Below the pieces are notes generated by a model. That model worked only from the letters and a program-made list of their open reading frames with translations. It ran no database searches and was not told the DNA's origin. This document shows positions 60,708 to 64,000 of a DNA stretch of 64,000 nt, piece by piece. The stretch comes from JAYWGN01 sp043778255. GTDB taxonomy: Bacteria; Bacteroidota; Bacteroidia; Chitinophagales; Chitinophagaceae. The stretch covers positions 1 through 64,000 of the forward strand of contig JAYWGN010000047.1 in assembly GCA_043778255.1 (NCBI GenBank). Direction: 5' to 3'. Position 1 is the first letter of the stretch, and every line of letters starts with the position of its first letter. The translations under genes and the position numbers were made by a program.

Positions 60708-62153
60708 ATGGATGTATTTACCTTGGTACAAGATTTTTTTAAAACCATAATACCCGAACCAATTGAGCTAATTACTGTAATACCAATGAGTGGTGGCGAT
60801 AGACGTTATTTTCGGTTTAAAACCCTTACCAACAGCTATATTGGGTGTTATAATGAAAATGTAAATGAGAATGAAACGTTCTTTTATTTTACCAATCACT
60901 TTAGAAAATACCAAGCACCGTTACCAAAAGTAATTGCCTCTAATACCGAAAAAACAATTTATTTATTGCAGGATTTGGGAGCCGATTCGTTGTTAGATGT
61001 ATTAGAAAGCAAAGGACATAATGACCAAACATATACACTATACAAAAAAAGCTTAGCCCAATTAGCTCGTATGCAAATACTTGGTGGCGATACTTTGGAC
61101 TATTCCAAATGCCTTACTGCCAAAGAGTTTGGTAAGCAAGCCATACTTAGCGACCTCTTATACTTTAAATATTATTTTGTTGATACCCTTAAAATACCTT
61201 ACGATAAGCAACAACTAATTGAAGACTTTGAAGACCTTGCCAACTACCTTACCAAAACGGAATACAAGTATTTTATGTTCCGAGATTTTCAGAGCCGCAA
61301 TATAATAATTAACGATGGTGAGCCTAACTTTATTGACTACCAAGGTGGTATGAAAGGTGCTTTACAATACGATGTAGCTAGCCTACTTTGGCAGGCAAAA
61401 GCAGAACTAAGCGATGAGTGGAAAACTGAATTGTTACAATATTATATTAGTTGTATTAACCAACATTTGCCACACCCTGTAAATGAAGAAGTGTTTGTAA
61501 CCCAATACAATGGCTATGTACTAATTAGGTTATTACAAGTATTAGGTGCTTATGGTTTTAGAGGATTGTTTGAACGTAAAGCACATTTTTTAACTAGCAT
61601 ACCTTTGGCATTACGTAACCTTAAATGGTTTTTGCAACATAAACAAGTAGGCTTAATAGTACCCGAATTTGAAAGAGTACTAGGGCTTATAACTAACGAG
61701 GCAATTATAAATAAATACGAACCAATACAAGCTAATGCAGCTACACCTTTGTTGGTAAAAATTAAAAGTTTTAGTTACAAAAAAAGTGGCATCCCCAAAG
61801 ATGAAAGCGAAAACGGCGGTGGCTTTGTGTTTGACTGTAGAGGCATATTAAACCCCGGAAGGTTTGAGCCCTACAAGCAATTAACTGGTAGAGAAAAAGA
61901 AGTTCAAGATTTTTTAGAACAACGTACAGCAATGCCCGATTTTTTAAATAATATTTATAATATAGTTGATATTAGTGTAGAAGATTATTTGCAACGTGGC
62001 TTTGAAAACTTAGCCATTAACTTTGGCTGTACAGGTGGGCAACACCGTAGTGTATATGCTGCCGAGCAGGTAGCTAGGCACTTACGTAATAAGTATAAAG
62101 TAAAAATAGAATTAGAACATGTGGAGCAAGGGATTAAAGAAATGAAAATTTAA
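60708..62153 (+). CDS. AmgK-like sugar kinase fused to a RapZ C-terminal domain
   Basis: A 481-residue two-domain protein. Residues 1-330 form an aminoglycoside-phosphotransferase-type kinase with SGGDRRYFRF, the catalytic loop FMFRDFQSRNIII and the metal Asp in FIDYQGGMKGALQYDVASL, as in AmgK (anomeric MurNAc/GlcNAc kinase). Residues of about 345-481 match the RapZ C-terminal domain (KIKSFSYKKSGIP, FVFDCRGILNPG, INFGCTGGQHRSVYAAE). The RapZ domain binds glucosamine-6-phosphate in E. coli. The next gene encodes a MurU-like nucleotidyltransferase. Together they would recycle cell-wall amino sugars to UDP-MurNAc; the fusion suggests feedback by amino-sugar level (inference). Confidence 0.85.
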   Translation: MDVFTLVQDFFKTIIPEPIELITVIPMSGGDRRYFRFKTLTNSYIGCYNENVNENETFFYFTNHFRKYQAPLPKVIASNTEKTIYLLQDLGADSLLDVLESKGHNDQTYTLYKKSLAQLARMQILGGDTLDYSKCLTAKEFGKQAILSDLLYFKYYFVDTLKIPYDKQQLIEDFEDLANYLTKTEYKYFMFRDFQSRNIIINDGEPNFIDYQGGMKGALQYDVASLLWQAKAELSDEWKTELLQYYISCINQHLPHPVNEEVFVTQYNGYVLIRLLQVLGAYGFRGLFERKAHFLTSIPLALRNLKWFLQHKQVGLIVPEFERVLGLITNEAIINKYEPIQANAATPLLVKIKSFSYKKSGIPKDESENGGGFVFDCRGILNPGRFEPYKQLTGREKEVQDFLEQRTAMPDFLNNIYNIVDISVEDYLQRGFENLAINFGCTGGQHRSVYAAEQVARHLRNKYKVKIELEHVEQGIKEMKI

Positions 62154-62156
62154 CTT

Positions 62157-62188
62157 GATAATGCGATAATATGCTACTGTGCTAATTG
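62157..62188 (+). repeat. Short octanucleotide tract related to 17060-17172
   Basis: Four 8-nt words (GATAATGC, GATAATAT, GCTACTGT, GCTAATTG) between the kinase and murU-like genes. Confidence 0.5.
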
Positions 62189-62240
62189 AGTGATTAATGA
62201 GTTAAAAATTTTATTGTAAAATAATTGGATAAATAATAAA

Positions 62241-62978
62241 ATGAACCAAATAAATACTGCTATGATACTTGCTGCTGGCTTAGGTAGTCGCCTCAAACCG
62301 TGGACCGACCATCATCCTAAGGCATTGGCAGTTGTAAACGGTAAAAGTTTACTGCAACGAAATATTGAATACTTACAAACACATGGCATTACCAATATAG
62401 TAATTAACGTACACCATTTTGCGGAGCAAATAATTAGTGCCGTAAATGAAAATAATGGGTGGGGTAGTGTAATAACAATTAGCAATGAAACAACCGAAGT
62501 GCTAGAAACTGGAGGTGGTTTATTAAAAGCAAAAGATTTACTGTTCAAAAGTGAAAATTTTGTATTGCTTAATTGTGATATACTCACCAACTTAAATATA
62601 ACTGCTATGCTGCAATACCATTTGCAGCACAATGCCTTAGCTACATTGGCAATAGCCCAACGTAATTCGAGTAGGTATTTACTGTTCAATAACAACAGCC
62701 AAATGGTAGGTTGGCGCAATGTAAAAACAAACGAAGAAAAGCTACCTGCTATACTAAAAGCAACGGACAACATAACACCTTATGCATTTAGTGGTATTCA
62801 TATTATTAACCATAATATATTTGATACTATAACTTTTACAGGCAAGTTTAGTATGATTGATTTGTACTTATCTATTTGTGCTTCGCAAAATATTATTGGC
62901 TATAACCACACTAACGATATAGTACTCGATGTAGGCAAACCAGAAGCAATAGCAAAAGCTGAGGCGCTGTTTGAGTAA
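62241..62978 (+). CDS. murU: MurU-like sugar-1-phosphate nucleotidyltransferase
   Basis: A 245-residue nucleotidyltransferase. The nucleotide-binding loop AMILAAGLGSRLKPWTDHHP, the metal Asp in LLNCDILTN, ETGGGLLKA and the C-terminal NDIVLDVGKPEAI are typical. In the cell-wall recycling route of Pseudomonas and many Bacteroidota, MurU turns MurNAc-1-phosphate into UDP-MurNAc after AmgK. The adjacent AmgK-like gene strongly supports this role, although mannose- or glucose-1-phosphate transferases are close relatives. Confidence 0.82.
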   Translation: MNQINTAMILAAGLGSRLKPWTDHHPKALAVVNGKSLLQRNIEYLQTHGITNIVINVHHFAEQIISAVNENNGWGSVITISNETTEVLETGGGLLKAKDLLFKSENFVLLNCDILTNLNITAMLQYHLQHNALATLAIAQRNSSRYLLFNNNSQMVGWRNVKTNEEKLPAILKATDNITPYAFSGIHIINHNIFDTITFTGKFSMIDLYLSICASQNIIGYNHTNDIVLDVGKPEAIAKAEALFE

Positions 62979-62983
62979 TTAAC

Positions 62984-63060
62984 AATTGATAATTGACAAT
63001 TGATAATTGACAATGGATAATTGACAATTGATAATTGATAATTGACAATTGACAATGTGC
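62984..63060 (+). repeat. Heptanucleotide array AATTGAY, 11 units
   Basis: Eleven exact-register 7-nt units (AATTGAT/AATTGAC, with two variants AATGGAT and AATGTGC) start 5 bp after the murU-like gene. It is one of three different heptamer arrays filling the 310-bp gap 62979-63288. Confidence 0.9.
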
Positions 63061-63166
63061 AATTTTCTGTTGCCGATACTAAGTAATTGATTAAAAAGAA
63101 TTAAGGATATTCGGGGTAAGGTTGGGTAATTAATAATTGTAAGTATATTAAAAGAATTTACTGAAT

Positions 63167-63222
63167 ATTCAATTTTCAATATTCAATTTTCAATATTCAA
63201 TATTCAATATTCAATTCTCAAT
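63167..63222 (+). repeat. Heptanucleotide array WTTCAAT, 8 units
   Basis: Eight 7-nt units (ATTCAAT, TTTCAAT, TCTCAAT) in exact register. Its complement reads ATTGAAW, so the vocabulary differs by one base from the AATTGAY array. Confidence 0.9.
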
Positions 63223-63238
63223 TTAATTTTACATTTCC

Positions 63239-63294
63239 ATTATTAATTATTAACTATTAATTATTAACTATTATTTATTAATTACTAACTAATG
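63239..63294 (+). repeat. Heptanucleotide array with NNNATTA-type units, 8 units
   Basis: ATTATTA, ACTATTA, TTTATTA, ATTACTA and ACTAATG in exact 7-nt register. The last unit overlaps the stop codon end of engB. The stretch 63061-63166 between arrays is AT-rich without a visible feature. Confidence 0.85.
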
Positions 63295-63912
63295 CTCTGT
63301 TTTATTTAAGGTGGCTATGGCTTCTAGTATTTCTTTTGTGCCTCGTTTTTTTACGGCACTTGTTATATAATATCCGGGTAGCTCTTCCCAAGTTTTGCTA
63401 AGGGTTAGCATAAATGCTTTTACATTAGCGGCTACTTCTCGTTGGTTTATTTTATCGGATTTGGTGAATAATATACAGAATGGTTTTTGCCATTCGCCTA
63501 GTTGGTTTACAAATTCTATATCAATTTTTTGTGGGCTATGGCGGCTATCAATTAATATAAATACTTGCCTTAGGTTGTCACGTTTGGTAAGGTAATCGGC
63601 TATCATTTTTTGCCAAGTTTTACGTTGGTTTTTGCCTACTTTGGCGTAGCCATAACCTGGCAAATCGACCAAGTACCATTTGGTACGGCTGTTGTCGGGT
63701 GCTGCACTTACAATTTCAAAATGGTTAATAAGTTGTGTTTTGCCGGGTGTACTACTTGTTTTGGCTAGGCCTTGCTTATTGCATATCATATTAATTACAC
63801 TCGATTTGCCTACATTGCTACGCCCTATAAATGCATACTCTGGCCTATCAGCCACGGGGCAACCTGTATATGTAGGGCTGCTTATTATGTAATTAGATGC
63901 TACAATGTTCAT
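63289..63912 (-). CDS. engB: Ribosome biogenesis GTPase YihA/EngB
   Basis: A 207-residue TRAFAC GTPase needed for assembly of the large ribosomal subunit. G1 is FIGRSNVGKSSVINMI, G2 TPGKTQLINHF, G3 DLPGYGYAKVG, G4 LFTKSDKIN and G5 ITSAVKKRGTKEIL. Length and order are normal. It converges with the murU-like gene across the heptamer arrays, the last of which runs into its stop codon. Confidence 0.96.
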   Translation of the reverse strand: MNIVASNYIISSPTYTGCPVADRPEYAFIGRSNVGKSSVINMICNKQGLAKTSSTPGKTQLINHFEIVSAAPDNSRTKWYLVDLPGYGYAKVGKNQRKTWQKMIADYLTKRDNLRQVFILIDSRHSPQKIDIEFVNQLGEWQKPFCILFTKSDKINQREVAANVKAFMLTLSKTWEELPGYYITSAVKKRGTKEILEAIATLNKTEH

Positions 63913-64000
63913 AGTAATGCAATGTTAGTTAAAATTTTATTAAAGTATGGGGTAAAGTTGTGCAACAAAATGGTGTGTATCCAAAATTGTAACTTAAATT

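Overview
The window comes from a low-GC Bacteroidota chromosome, most likely of the Chitinophagales/Sphingobacteriia type. Signs of this are the gliding-motility and type IX secretion (T9SS) genes gldD, gldE and porP/sprF with both C-terminal cargo signal types, the three-domain IspG, an IPExxxVDY-family protein, start sites without Shine-Dalgarno sequences, and the Bacteroidota promoter box TAnnTTTG. The species cannot be named from the sequence alone.

Layout. 1-300: duplicated multi-hairpin repeat. 0.3-12 kb: mutS, then a marR/acyl-CoA dehydrogenase pair, a membrane glycosyltransferase, an orphan DppC-type permease, comF and several AT-rich exported proteins of unknown role. 12-18.3 kb: a giant 15-PKD adhesin with a gliding C-terminal domain followed by its PorP/SprF partner. 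18.5-23.5 kb: a decayed small gene, an ABC-F ATPase, holB, a tRNA-Met with a broken second copy downstream, and a thioesterase. 23.8-29.5 kb: a giant type A T9SS cargo protein. 30-34.7 kb: an Ig-like lipoprotein, a PIF1-like helicase, a TerB-like protein and a DsbA-like oxidoreductase. 34.7-43.7 kb: flavin reductase, then gldD-gldE-ssb-mutY facing HU-(Rpn-like nuclease)-TPR-tiny mS38-like protein-rng. 43.8-54.1 kb: IPExxxVDY protein, M28 peptidase, GH5 enzyme, esterase, padR with a double-PspC protein, a tandem Uma2 pair and a subtilisin. 54.2-64 kb: OXA-like beta-lactamase, ispG, SIMPL protein, paaBCD, an AmgK-like kinase fused to a RapZ C-terminal domain, a MurU-like nucleotidyltransferase and engB.

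Several genes form functional groups: type IX cargo and its membrane partner; gldD/gldE; amino-sugar recycling (kinase plus nucleotidyltransferase); part of the phenylacetyl-CoA epoxidase (B, C, D without A and E); and repressor-target pairs (marR with acyl-CoA dehydrogenase, padR with the PspC protein).

The most unusual signal is not a gene. The window carries degenerate repeats with a strict 7-nt period. One purine-rich family, of the form GTnnGAR, fills two intergenic tracts. It also lies inside the ABC-F gene, where three heptamers give a seven-residue peptide repeat. Three different heptamer arrays sit side by side before engB, and octamer arrays occur elsewhere. Other hairpin-type repeats are scattered between genes. 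A second recurrent pattern is a TAnnTTTG box exactly 4 nt before the start codon of five genes, which predicts leaderless mRNAs.
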